In this document: positions 37,138-45,153 of the stretch, in pieces | How the letters are laid out: each line of letters begins with the position of its first letter | Position numbering within the stretch: the stretch's first letter is position 1 | Source of the DNA: UBA11136 sp964482135 | GTDB lineage: Bacteria > Pseudomonadota > Alphaproteobacteria > UBA11136 | DNA length: 64,000 nucleotides | Reading direction: 5' to 3' | Assembly: GCA_964482135.1 (NCBI GenBank) | Contig: CAYZWF010000005.1 | Location: 7,687 to 71,686, forward strand | Made by a program: the position numbers and the translations under genes | The notes under the pieces: model-generated | What the model was told of the DNA's origin: nothing | What the model saw: only the letters and a program-made list of their open reading frames with translations | Databases searched by the model: none

Positions 37138-37229
37138 CAATCCCCCAAAAAAAACGAGGCCCATAAGATGGTTACGAGTCATATAGGGCCCAGGAATCCG
37201 CAGATTTAGGTATTCCCCCCCGGAAGCGG

Positions 37230-37244
37230 GCGCACTGCGCCCCT
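37230..37244. repeat. 15-bp direct repeat, right copy, beside toxin-antitoxin pair
   Basis: GCGCACTGCGCCCCT, identical to 36404-36418 and in the same orientation, 826 bases apart. The rest of 37138-37369 shows no gene or other clear signal. Confidence 0.6.
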
Positions 37245-37369
37245 TGATTAAGGAGTATATTCCTATATTGGCGGAGGAATGTCAAGGAGAACATGGCGGG
37301 GGGACGGATCAACCGGGGAGAAGTTTCATGCCGGCGGTGCCTGTGACATCCGCGCAAGGGATGAAACGG

Positions 37370-37774
37370 CTATTTCCTGTCCCAGCCACTCCAATTCATA
37401 CTCTTGGGCTTTATTACAGAGCTGGCGTTGATTTCGTTGAGCGTTTCCGACAGGTGCAGGAGAACCTTCAGCATTACCGGGTCCATCTTGTCCAGCCGCG
37501 CCTTGAAAGCTTTCTTGGAAATAGTTACCAGGGAGCACTTCTCCGTTGTAACCGCCCCTGCATTGCGGGGAACATCATTGATCAGAGCCAATTCACCGAA
37601 GATGCTGCCCTTGCGCAGAGTCGCAATGGTTCGCGGGTTTTCAGTTCGCGTACCCTTGCGAATTTCCACGCTTCCTTCGCTGATCATATAGGCCGCATCG
37701 GGCATATCCCCTTCGTCGAAGACCATCTTGTTGGCCTCGAGGGTGATTTTCTTGAATGCTTCCGAATGCGGCAA
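37370..37774 (-). CDS. Cyclic-nucleotide-binding domain protein
   Basis: 134 residues from TTG 37774. One cNMP-binding beta-roll: MVFDEGDMPDAAYMISEGSVEI, then the phosphate-binding cassette IFGELALINDVPRNAGAVTTEKC. No DNA-binding or catalytic domain follows, so it is a stand-alone sensor domain. The same frame continues upstream through YEDDWGVP to a TAA three codons after an ATG (ATG CCC CTC TAA, 37799-37810), which may be a nonsense mutation in a longer original gene. No ribosome site is clear at the TTG. Confidence 0.75.
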   Translation of the reverse strand: MPHSEAFKKITLEANKMVFDEGDMPDAAYMISEGSVEIRKGTRTENPRTIATLRKGSIFGELALINDVPRNAGAVTTEKCSLVTISKKAFKARLDKMDPVMLKVLLHLSETLNEINASSVIKPKSMNWSGWDRK

Positions 37775-37938
37775 CGGTACCCCCCAGTCGTCTTCGTATT
37801 AGAGGGGCATAATTCTTAATAATCACTTACCAGAATCAGCCGAAGACCGCGGCGCCAGTTGCCGCAACCGCGGGGGTTTTTGCGTTCCGATGAATGTCTG
37901 CCTTGGGTCAGGGTTCGTTAAGGACGGCGCAGCAGCGG

Positions 37939-38031
37939 CTAGCCGTCGCCGTCGCCCGCCGTATCCGCCTTGTCCAAATCCTCACGCAGCATGGCGAAGG
38001 TGTAATGGTCGCACCAGCGGCCGTCGATGCG
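37939..38031 (-). pseudogene. Diverged 3' end of a GNAT acetyltransferase gene
   Basis: Minus-strand codons give RIDGRWCDHYTFAMLREDL then an Asp/Gly-rich tail and TAG. The last part of the complete GNAT gene at 38725-39405 reads RIDGRWRDHYTFAVLREDL with a similar acidic tail, 17 of 19 identical in the core. Both copies end in CTAG and have the same orientation, so they form direct repeats around the higBA pair. No 5' part of the gene is left here. Confidence 0.85.
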
Positions 38032-38095
38032 CGGATTCCGGACATGTCTCTCGGATGTGGCCCCCCGGGAGACATCAGATACATTTAATGCTTGC

Positions 38096-38118
38096 CATAT
38101 TATAGATAACATAATATG
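38096..38118. promoter_or_regulatory. Palindromic operator before higB
   Basis: CATATTAT (38096-38103), 7 bases, ATAATATG (38111-38118): a perfect 8-bp inverted repeat ending 8 bases before the higB start, overlapping the probable -10 region. It is the likely HigA binding site. Confidence 0.65.
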
Positions 38119-38126
38119 TTGTGCTT

Positions 38127-38402
38127 ATGATAAAGTCCTTCGCCACGGGCCGCACCGAAAGGCTTTTTTCAACGGGGAAGCCCATTAAGGGCGTGGATAC
38201 CGACATTGCTCTGAAGCGGCTGGACGCGCTGCGCGCCGCCAAAAGTCTACAAGACATATCGCCGCTGAAAAGCGTCGGACTGCATAAGCTGGGCGGGGAC
38301 CGCAAGGGTCAATGGGCCATGAACGTCAACGGACCATGGAGGGTTTGTTTCCGGTTTCGCGCCGGCGACGCCTATGACGTGGAAATTACCGATTATCACT
38401 AA
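38127..38402 (+). CDS. higB: HigB-type toxin
   Basis: 91 residues from ATG 38127 (MIKSFATGRTERLF). It belongs to the HigB/RelE superfamily of ribosome-dependent mRNA endonucleases: LDALRAAKSLQDISPLKSVGLHKLGGDRKGQWAMNVNGPWRVCFRF and EITDYH are diagnostic. It precedes higA by 35 bases, the usual toxin-first order. Confidence 0.92.
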   Translation: MIKSFATGRTERLFSTGKPIKGVDTDIALKRLDALRAAKSLQDISPLKSVGLHKLGGDRKGQWAMNVNGPWRVCFRFRAGDAYDVEITDYH

Positions 38403-38437
38403 GCTCCAACTATCGGCAGGCCAAGGAGGGCCGTCAC

Positions 38438-38728
38438 ATGACACGAATTAAAACACATCCCGGAAGCATTCTGCGGGAGGAACTGGAGGCGCGGAATCTT
38501 TCCGCGAACGCCCTGGCCCGCGCATTGCGCGTTCCACCAAATAGAATAACGGAGATACTCAACCAGGATCGCGGCATTTCACCGGATACCGCCCTACGTT
38601 TTTCGAGATATTTTGAAACCAGCGCCGAATTCTGGATGAATCTGCAAACCGCCCATGATTTGTCCGTTACCGAACAGGAGCATGGAGAAAAAATAGCCGC
38701 CGACGTAGCCGGTGCGACGGCGGCCTAG
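38438..38728 (+). CDS. higA: HigA-type antitoxin
   Basis: 96 residues. Helix-turn-helix antitoxin: HPGSILREELEARNLSANALARALRVPPNRITEILNQDRGISPDTALRFSRYF, then SAEFWMNLQTAHDL, the family signature. It neutralises HigB and represses the operon. Its TAG stop shares the palindromic CTAG with the stop of the convergent GNAT gene. Confidence 0.93.
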   Translation: MTRIKTHPGSILREELEARNLSANALARALRVPPNRITEILNQDRGISPDTALRFSRYFETSAEFWMNLQTAHDLSVTEQEHGEKIAADVAGATAA

Positions 38729-39405
38729 TCGCCCTCGCTGTCGTCCTCCCCGTCCCCGCCGTCCGCCGCGTCCGCAGACCCTTCCAAATCCTCGCGCAGC
38801 ACGGCGAAGGTGTAGTGGTCGCGCCAGCGGCCGTCGATACGCAGATATTTGAGGGCCAGACCTTCACGCCGGAACCCGGTTTTTTCCAAAACCCGGCGCG
38901 AGGCGTCATTGTCGGTGACGCAGGCGGCTTCGATGCGGTGCAGGTTGAGATGGTCGAAGCCATAGCGCAACACCGCCTGCATGGCCTCGGTCATATGCCC
39001 CTGCCCGGCATGGGGCTGGCCGATCCAGTAGCCCAGGCTCGCCGTCTGGACGATGCCGCGGCGCAGGTTGTTGAAGGTGATGCCGCCGAGAAGACTATCG
39101 TTTTCGGCGTGGAAGATGAAGAAGGCGTAGCTGCGGTCATCGTTCCAGTCACGGCCCCAACCACGCAAGCGGCGGCGGAAGGCGGTACGCGAGAGGGCAT
39201 CGCGGCTCCAGCTGGGCTCCCAGGGTTTCAGGAATTTGCGTGAGCAGGAACGCAGGGACGACCATTCCCGCCAGTCGCCATCCACCGGCGGGCGCAGCAC
39301 CACCTGGCCATAAGCGAGACGCACCGGCGGCATAGCGCCGATCCTGGGTTGCAGGAAGCGGACGATGGAAAAAGGCTTACGGCTGGCGGTTTTTGGCTTG
39401 GCCAT
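38725..39405 (-). CDS. GNAT acetyltransferase, RimJ/RimL type
   Basis: 226 residues. Acetyl-CoA-dependent N-acetyltransferase resembling those acting on ribosomal-protein N-termini. Motifs: LGYWIGQPHAGQGHMTEAMQAVLRYGF (acetyl-CoA loop), LHRIEAACVTDNDASRRVLEKTGFRREG. The C-terminal 20 residues are an acidic tail. It follows the M16 peptidase gene after 42 bases and probably belongs to the long cox-thrC-M16 unit. Codon 25 is an alternative start. Confidence 0.88.
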   Translation of the reverse strand: MAKPKTASRKPFSIVRFLQPRIGAMPPVRLAYGQVVLRPPVDGDWREWSSLRSCSRKFLKPWEPSWSRDALSRTAFRRRLRGWGRDWNDDRSYAFFIFHAENDSLLGGITFNNLRRGIVQTASLGYWIGQPHAGQGHMTEAMQAVLRYGFDHLNLHRIEAACVTDNDASRRVLEKTGFRREGLALKYLRIDGRWRDHYTFAVLREDLEGSADAADGGDGEDDSEGD

Positions 39406-39447
39406 ACCCCCCCCTGATGGCCCGCACCAAAGCGGCGGGCCGCGCGC

Positions 39448-40701
39448 TCAGCTTAGCAGAGTGGCCACGTCGCCGGGAAGGTCCGTGCCGCTTGGCCCCA
39501 GCGTCACGAAGGTGGGGGCGCTGGAAAGCAGGCGCGCGGCCACCCGCGAAATCGCCTCGCGGTCCACGGCGTCGATACGATCGGTAATCTCGTCGAGGGG
39601 GATGGGGCGGCCATAGACCAGCATCTGGGTGCCGAGCTGTTCGCAGCGCGAAGGCACGCTTTCCTGGGACATGAGCAGACCGGCGCGGGCCTGGGCGCGG
39701 GCGCGGGCGAGTTCCTCCCCGGTGACGTTTCCGCCCAGCGCCTTGATCTCGTCGCAGATCACGGGCAGCAGTTCGCCGCCCTTGTCGGCGCCGGCGCCGG
39801 CATAGACCCCGAGCAGGCCGCTGTCGGCATAGGAGGAGGTAAAGGAGGCGATGGTATAGACCAGCCCCCGTTTCTCGCGCACCTCCTGAAACAGCCGCGA
39901 GGACATGCCGCCGCCCAGGATGCCGGAGAATACCGACAGCGCATAGTAATCGGGATCGTCGGCGCGAACTCCCTCGAAACCCAACACCAGATGCAGCTGT
40001 TCCAAGGGCTTTTCGCTGTGCATGTGGCCCCCGGCATAGCGCGCCTGTTCCGGCGCCGGGGCATCCCCAGGACCAATGGAATCGAAGGCCGCAGCCACCA
40101 GCGCCACGAAGGCGTCATGATCCACGTCACCGGCGGCGCTCACCACCATGCGCCCGGGCGCGTAGTTCTCGGCCATATAGGCGCCCAGGGAATCCCGCGA
40201 AAAAGCGCTGACTATATGGGGCAGGCCGAGAATGGGACGGCCCATGGCCTGGTCGGGATAGGCGCGGGCCTGAAAATTATCGAAGATGAGGTCGTCGGGG
40301 GTGTCGTTGCACTGGCCGATTTCCTGGAGCACCACATTGCGTTCCAGCTCCAGTTCCGATTCGTCGAATACCGAGTGCTGGAGGATATCGCCGAGAATAT
40401 CCAGCGCCAGGGAGGTGTTCTCCTTGAGCACGCGGGCCACATAGACCGTGCTTTCGCGCGAAGTATAGGCGTTGAGATGGCCGCCCACGGTCTCGATCTC
40501 TTCGGCGATGGCGCGCGCCGAGCGCCGCCGCGTGCCCTTGAAGGCCATGTGTTCGAGAAGATGGGAGACGCCGTTGATTTCCGGCCTCTCGTTACGGGTG
40601 CCCGCGCCCACGAAAACCCCCAGCGATACCGAGCGCGCGTCCTCCATGGCGTCGGTGGCCACCCGCAGGCCGTTATCCAGCGTGGTGACGGCAACGGTCA
40701 C
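39448..40701 (-). CDS. M16-family zinc peptidase (processing-peptidase type)
   Basis: 417 residues. The inverted zinc motif H-x2-E-H is His47, Glu50, His51 (HLLEHMAFKGT), with the downstream zinc Glu in ESELELERNVVLQEI. The family resembles the mitochondrial processing peptidase beta subunit and is encoded after thrC in many Rhodospirillales. The start overlaps thrC by 4 bases. Cytosolic; the substrate is unknown. Confidence 0.92.
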   Translation of the reverse strand: MTVAVTTLDNGLRVATDAMEDARSVSLGVFVGAGTRNERPEINGVSHLLEHMAFKGTRRRSARAIAEEIETVGGHLNAYTSRESTVYVARVLKENTSLALDILGDILQHSVFDESELELERNVVLQEIGQCNDTPDDLIFDNFQARAYPDQAMGRPILGLPHIVSAFSRDSLGAYMAENYAPGRMVVSAAGDVDHDAFVALVAAAFDSIGPGDAPAPEQARYAGGHMHSEKPLEQLHLVLGFEGVRADDPDYYALSVFSGILGGGMSSRLFQEVREKRGLVYTIASFTSSYADSGLLGVYAGAGADKGGELLPVICDEIKALGGNVTGEELARARAQARAGLLMSQESVPSRCEQLGTQMLVYGRPIPLDEITDRIDAVDREAISRVAARLLSSAPTFVTLGPSGTDLPGDVATLLS

Positions 40702-42170
40702 GGGGCGCCTCCCGCGCTTTGGCCGCTCTCTTCTGCGCTGCTCTTTTCCGTTTCCTCACTGGAGCCACCGTTCATAACGGTAGCGTGTTCGCGCATATAG
40801 GCGGCCACGATGTTCACGTCGGCGGGAAGCGTTTCGAAGCGTTCGGGAAGCTCCGCCAGACCGGCCAGCGGCGCCGGGGCCGGGGGAATCACGCCGCAGG
40901 CCTTTTCCACGGCTTGCGGGAACTTGGCCGGATGGGCCGTGGCCAGCGCCACCACTGGATTTGCCTTACTGGCATGCCCAAGCTGGCGCGCGGCATGGAC
41001 GCCGATGGCGCTGTGGGGATCGAGCAGGGTTCCGGTATTTTCATATTCCCGGGCGATGGCCGCCAGCGTACCCTCGTCGTCGAGGCGGCAGGCGGTGAAC
41101 AGTTCACAGGCGGTGCGGTAGAGTTTTTCCTCCAGCTTGAGGCGCCCGCTTTTGCGGAATGTCTTCATGGCCGATGCCACCCGCGCACCGTCGCGGTCAA
41201 AGAGGTCGAACAACAGGCGTTCAAAATTGCTCGAGACCTGGATATCCATGCTCGGGCTCAGGGAGGGCGTGACCTCGTGGACTTCCATGGCCCCGGACTC
41301 GAAGAACCGGGTGAGAATATCGTTGCGGTTGGAGCCGATGACGAGGCGCTTGATGGGAAGCCCCATGCAGCGCGCGGCATAGCCCGCATAGACGTTGCCG
41401 AAATTGCCCGTGGGCACGGCAAACGACACCCCTTTGTCCGGCGCGCCCAATTCCAGGGCGGCGGAAAAGTAATACACGGTCTGGGCCATGATGCGCGCCC
41501 AGTTGATGGAATTGGCCGCCGAGAGGTGCAGATCCTGGCGGAAGGCGGTATCCTTGAACAGGGTTTTCACCATGTCCTGGCAGTCGTCGAAATCGCCTTC
41601 GATGGCCATATTGAACACATTGGGCGCGGCCACCGTGGTCATCTGGCGGCGCTGGACATCGGAAATCCGGCCCTTGGGGTGGAGCATGAACACATCCACC
41701 GAAGGACAGGCCGCACAGCCGGCAATGGCCGCCGAACCGGTATCGCCCGAAGTGGCGCCGAGGATGGTGACACGCTCGCCGCGGCTTGTAAGAATGTGAT
41801 CGAAGAGCTGGCCCACCAGTTGCAGGGCGTAGTCCTTGAAGGCCAGGGTGGGGCCGTGGAAAAGCTCCATCAGATGGACGCCGCCACCGAGATCGCGCAA
41901 GGGCGCGATGGGATCGTGACTGAATCCGGCGTAGGATTTGGCCACCAGATCGCCATAGGTGCTCTCGGGGATGGCCTCGCCGATGAAGGGGTGGGTCAGA
42001 CGCACCGCCAGATCCACATAGGACAGCCCGGCCATGTCACGCAGCGCGGCGGCATCGAACTGGGGCCAGCTTTCGGGCACATAAAGGCCGCCGTCCCGGG
42101 CCAGCCCGGTCAGCAACACCTCGTCGAAGGAAAGTGCCGGAGCATCTCCCCGGCTGCTGATATAACGCAC
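40698..42170 (-). CDS. thrC: Threonine synthase
   Basis: 490 residues. PLP enzyme converting O-phosphohomoserine to threonine, following ThrB (30.97-31.94 kb). The PLP lysine is Lys112 in GPTLAFKDYALQ; GATSGDTGSAAI binds the PLP phosphate. The last 25 residues form a Ser/Glu-rich tail. It lies downstream of surf1 on the same strand with a 114-base gap. Confidence 0.95.
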   Translation of the reverse strand: MRYISSRGDAPALSFDEVLLTGLARDGGLYVPESWPQFDAAALRDMAGLSYVDLAVRLTHPFIGEAIPESTYGDLVAKSYAGFSHDPIAPLRDLGGGVHLMELFHGPTLAFKDYALQLVGQLFDHILTSRGERVTILGATSGDTGSAAIAGCAACPSVDVFMLHPKGRISDVQRRQMTTVAAPNVFNMAIEGDFDDCQDMVKTLFKDTAFRQDLHLSAANSINWARIMAQTVYYFSAALELGAPDKGVSFAVPTGNFGNVYAGYAARCMGLPIKRLVIGSNRNDILTRFFESGAMEVHEVTPSLSPSMDIQVSSNFERLLFDLFDRDGARVASAMKTFRKSGRLKLEEKLYRTACELFTACRLDDEGTLAAIAREYENTGTLLDPHSAIGVHAARQLGHASKANPVVALATAHPAKFPQAVEKACGVIPPAPAPLAGLAELPERFETLPADVNIVAAYMREHATVMNGGSSEETEKSSAEESGQSAGGAP

Positions 42171-42284
42171 GCGGCCCCTCCCAAAGCCTTGTGGATAAAA
42201 TGCGCGCCTAACCTATCCCGCGAGCGGGGAGCAAGCAAGCCAGGGGGGTAAAATGGCGGGAAAAAAGCCAGAAAACAGCCGTTT

Positions 42285-43037
42285 TTAGGCGTTTTCGTCC
42301 TCGCGCTTGGTGCTGTAGACCACATAGATCACCAACAGCGCCAGGGCCAGGAGATACCAGGTAATGGCGTAGTGCAGGTGGTCGTTGGGCAGGTCAACCT
42401 TGGACTGGCCGCCCACGGGAAAACCGCCGGGATTGGGCTTGGCGCCGGCTTCCACATACCAGCTGGCGAAGGGGTCGAGTCCGGTGGCGGCGGCCATGGC
42501 GGGCAGGTCCACATAGAACCAAAAATTCTCCCGCGGCACGTTATCGGGGGTATAGCGGCTCTTGCGGCCGGGGGCGCGGATCACGCCCTGCAATGAGACC
42601 GGGCCTTCGAGTTGCGCCGCCGCGCGCGGGGCGGGATCCTTGTAGTCCAGCGGTACCCAGCCGCGGTCCACCAGAACCAGGCTGTCATCGCCGCGCCGCA
42701 GCGGCGTGATCACGTGATAGCCCACATGGCCCATGAGCGAGCGGGCGCCGAGATACATCTCGTGATCGTGAAGAAACTCACCCTCGAGCCGTACCCGGTG
42801 GAATTCGAACTGGTCTATGGCGGCGGCGGCGGCGGTAGCCGGGGGCGGCGCAATCACGGTGGCAAAGCGGGCCTGGCGGGTGCTGATCAGGTCTTCCTTC
42901 CACAACAGGCGCTGGACCTGCCAGCCGCCGAGGAACAGCATGAACGCCACGCCGACAATGGTGAACAGGGTGGGAACCAGCGCCGGGCGGAACACATAGC
43001 CGCGAAAGCGGAAAATACCCTTATTGTCAGCCATCAT
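42285..43037 (-). CDS. SURF1-family cytochrome oxidase assembly protein
   Basis: 250 residues with one membrane helix near each end (LFTIVGVAFMLFLGGWQVQRL and ITWYLLALALLVIYVVY). SURF1 helps insert heme a into subunit I. GGWQVQRLLWK, VDRGWVP and the C-terminal HLHYAITWYLLA are typical. The start overlaps the DUF983 gene end by 11 bases. Confidence 0.92.
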   Translation of the reverse strand: MMADNKGIFRFRGYVFRPALVPTLFTIVGVAFMLFLGGWQVQRLLWKEDLISTRQARFATVIAPPPATAAAAAIDQFEFHRVRLEGEFLHDHEMYLGARSLMGHVGYHVITPLRRGDDSLVLVDRGWVPLDYKDPAPRAAAQLEGPVSLQGVIRAPGRKSRYTPDNVPRENFWFYVDLPAMAAATGLDPFASWYVEAGAKPNPGGFPVGGQSKVDLPNDHLHYAITWYLLALALLVIYVVYSTKREDENA

Positions 43038-43407
43038 CGTCCCTTCCCTGGCTTTCCGAATAGTCTTCCGATCTGTGGCGGAACTGCAGCGCCACCAGAG
43101 TCGCCTTGAGCCAGCGCGTGACGAGAAGCGAGCCGCCGAGGATAAGCGGCAGCAACACCACCCAATGCACCCATAGCGGCGGCGCGAAGACGGCTTCCAT
43201 CCACAAGGCCACAGCCACGGCGATGCCGCCCATGATCATTGTGACGAAGGCCACGGCGCCGTCGCCGCTGTCCTCGGCGCTTAAATTAAGATCGCAGACC
43301 GTGCACCGATCCGCGATCTTTAACAAGCCATTATAGAGTTTGCCCCTTCCACAACGGGGGCAGCGCATGGCCGCCCCCGCGAGGAAAGGTGATACCGGTG
43401 GGGTCAT
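43027..43407 (-). CDS. DUF983 family membrane protein
   Basis: 126 residues. Two CxxC zinc-ribbon-like motifs (MRCPRCGRGKLYNGLL and CTVCDLNL) precede two membrane helices (about 52-70 and 76-96). Its place between coxC and surf1 is conserved in alphaproteobacteria, suggesting a role in oxidase assembly. Confidence 0.85.
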   Translation of the reverse strand: MTPPVSPFLAGAAMRCPRCGRGKLYNGLLKIADRCTVCDLNLSAEDSGDGAVAFVTMIMGGIAVAVALWMEAVFAPPLWVHWVVLLPLILGGSLLVTRWLKATLVALQFRHRSEDYSESQGRDDDG

Positions 43408-43460
43408 CCGTTTATCTTACGTCCCCGATGTCCCCCCGGTTAGCGAAAAGTTCAACGCAT

Positions 43461-44291
43461 TCAGGCTGGCGGGCCCGCCCACCAGTAGATGCAGGTGAAC
43501 AGGAACAGCCACACCACGTCCACGAAATGCCAGTACCAGGCGGCGGCCTCGAAACCGAAGTGATGGTCGGGTTTGAAATGCCCGGCCATCCCGCGCAGGA
43601 AACAGACGATGAGGAAGATGGTGCCCATGATCACATGGGCGCCGTGAAAACCGGTGGCCATGAAGAAGGTGGAGGGATAAATGCCGTCGCTGAAGGAGAA
43701 GGCGGCGATATCGTATTCATGGGCCTGAAGGCTGGTGAAGGTGATGCCCAAAATGATGGTCAGCGCCAGACCAAGCATGAAATGCTTGCGGTTGTCCTCG
43801 CGCAGGGCATGGTGAGCCCAGGTCACGGTGACGCCGGAGCTGAGCAGGATGACGGTGTTGAGGAAGGGAATTCCCCAGGGATCGAAGAGCTTGCCCTGCA
43901 TATCCACCGGCGGCCAGACCCCGCCCAGAACCTCTTGCCGGGTTACCAGCTCGGGGCTGTTGGCGCCGGGAAAGAAGGCGACGTCGAAGAAAGCCCAGAA
44001 CCAGGCCACGAAGAACATCACTTCCGAGGCGATGAACAGCGCCATGCCGTAACGCAGGCCGATCTGGACAACCGGCGAGTGGTGACCTTCATGTTCGCCC
44101 TCGCGGATGACATCACGCCACCAGGCGGCCACCACCAGCAGCAGCAGGGCGGAGCCCAGATAGAAAAGGGAATCGCCCTCGCCATGCATGAGACTGATGA
44201 GGCCAAAGGCCGTAATCAGTGCCGTAACACCGGTGGCGAAAGGCCACGGGCTGGGATCAACCAGATGATACGAATGTTTTGCAGAGCTCAT
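43461..44291 (-). CDS. ctaE: Cytochrome c oxidase subunit III
   Basis: 276 residues, seven membrane helices. Family motifs are HLVDPSPWPF at the N-terminus, VMFFVAWFWAFF and FMATGFHGAHVIMGTIFL, ending in HFVDVVWLFLFTCIYWW. It is part of the aa3-type oxidase core with subunits I and II. Confidence 0.95.
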   Translation of the reverse strand: MSSAKHSYHLVDPSPWPFATGVTALITAFGLISLMHGEGDSLFYLGSALLLLVVAAWWRDVIREGEHEGHHSPVVQIGLRYGMALFIASEVMFFVAWFWAFFDVAFFPGANSPELVTRQEVLGGVWPPVDMQGKLFDPWGIPFLNTVILLSSGVTVTWAHHALREDNRKHFMLGLALTIILGITFTSLQAHEYDIAAFSFSDGIYPSTFFMATGFHGAHVIMGTIFLIVCFLRGMAGHFKPDHHFGFEAAAWYWHFVDVVWLFLFTCIYWWAGPPA

Positions 44292-44335
44292 TCTTCTTAC
44301 TCTCTTTTGCTAATAAAAATAAAAAACAAGGCCTC

Positions 44336-44986
44336 TTACCCCCCGCTTGAATCCCCCAGCAAGGCGGTGCTTTCCTCCTCCGCGCCGTCGGCGGCAAAGA
44401 AGGTATAGGAAAGGGTGATGGTCTTGACCTCACCCATGTTGTCGTCGTCCATGATCGCCGGATCGACGAAGAAACTCACCGGCATGTCCACCTGTTGCCC
44501 CGCAGCCAGGGTCTGTTCGGTGAAGCAGAAACAGTCGATCTTGTTGAAATACTTGCCCACCTTGAGCGGCGTCACGTTGAACACGGCGCTGCCGGTGACG
44601 GGCGTGGCGGAAAGGTTGCGCGCGGTGTAAAAGGCCAGCGCCGATTCCCCCACCTTGACGTCCACCGCCCTCTGCGCCGGGGCGAAACGCCACGGCAGGG
44701 TGGAGGAAACGCTGGAATCGAAGCGCACCGTTATCATGCGGGGGGGCACGGAGCCTCCAGAGTCCGTAAATTCCGGCGCGCCGGGCGCGGCAGCCGCCTG
44801 TTGCGTGGTGCCGCCATAGCCGGTGACCTGGCAGAAGAGGCGGTAGAGCGGCACCGAGGCATAGGCCAGCCCCACCATGCCGAACACCACCGCGGTGAGA
44901 ATGCTTAAGAGCCTGCGGTTGCGGCGCCGCAGATCATCCCCCCGTGCAGATGTGGGTGCAGATGTGGGTGCGGGCATGGCGGTCAT
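44336..44986 (-). CDS. ctaG: Cytochrome c oxidase assembly protein CtaG/Cox11
   Basis: 216 residues. One N-terminal membrane helix (SILTAVVFGMVGLAYASVPLY) and a periplasmic domain that delivers copper to CuB of subunit I. The copper-binding CFCFTEQ motif (IDCFCFTEQTLAAG) and the PVSFFVDPAI segment are present. The start overlaps coxF by 4 bases. Confidence 0.94.
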   Translation of the reverse strand: MTAMPAPTSAPTSARGDDLRRRNRRLLSILTAVVFGMVGLAYASVPLYRLFCQVTGYGGTTQQAAAAPGAPEFTDSGGSVPPRMITVRFDSSVSSTLPWRFAPAQRAVDVKVGESALAFYTARNLSATPVTGSAVFNVTPLKVGKYFNKIDCFCFTEQTLAAGQQVDMPVSFFVDPAIMDDDNMGEVKTITLSYTFFAADGAEEESTALLGDSSGG

Positions 44987-45153
44987 GACGGCCCTCCCAT
45001 GCGCACGATGGTGATGAGATAGAACAGCGCCACCAGGGCAAGCAGCACGCCGCCCAGGGCCAGGTTGCGGCTGCGCTGGCGTTTGTGCAGGGCGTCCATG
45101 CCGGACTCCCCGCTCACGACGCTGTCCTTGGTCACGACGCTGTCCTTGGTCAT
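44983..45153 (-). CDS. CoxF-like small membrane protein
   Basis: 56 residues from ATG 45153, which forms an ATGA overlap with the ctaB stop. The C-terminal half has one membrane helix (NLALGGVLLALVALFYLITIV), the pattern of small CoxF proteins found between ctaB and ctaG. The N-terminal 18 residues contain a tandem repeat TKDSVV-TKDSVV from two 18-base DNA repeats and look like an addition; an internal ATG at 45099 would give the usual short form of 38 residues. Confidence 0.75.
   Translation of the reverse strand: MTKDSVVTKDSVVSGESGMDALHKRQRSRNLALGGVLLALVALFYLITIVRMGGPS

Noticed and set aside
37244..37819. 191-codon plus-strand frame
   Set aside because: It is antisense to the cNMP-binding gene, whose minus-strand frame has a recognisable domain.
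40719..42251. 510-codon open frame on the plus strand
   Set aside because: It is antisense to thrC, made of His/Gly/Arg-rich sequence typical of the reverse of GC-rich genes, with no domain and no ribosome site.
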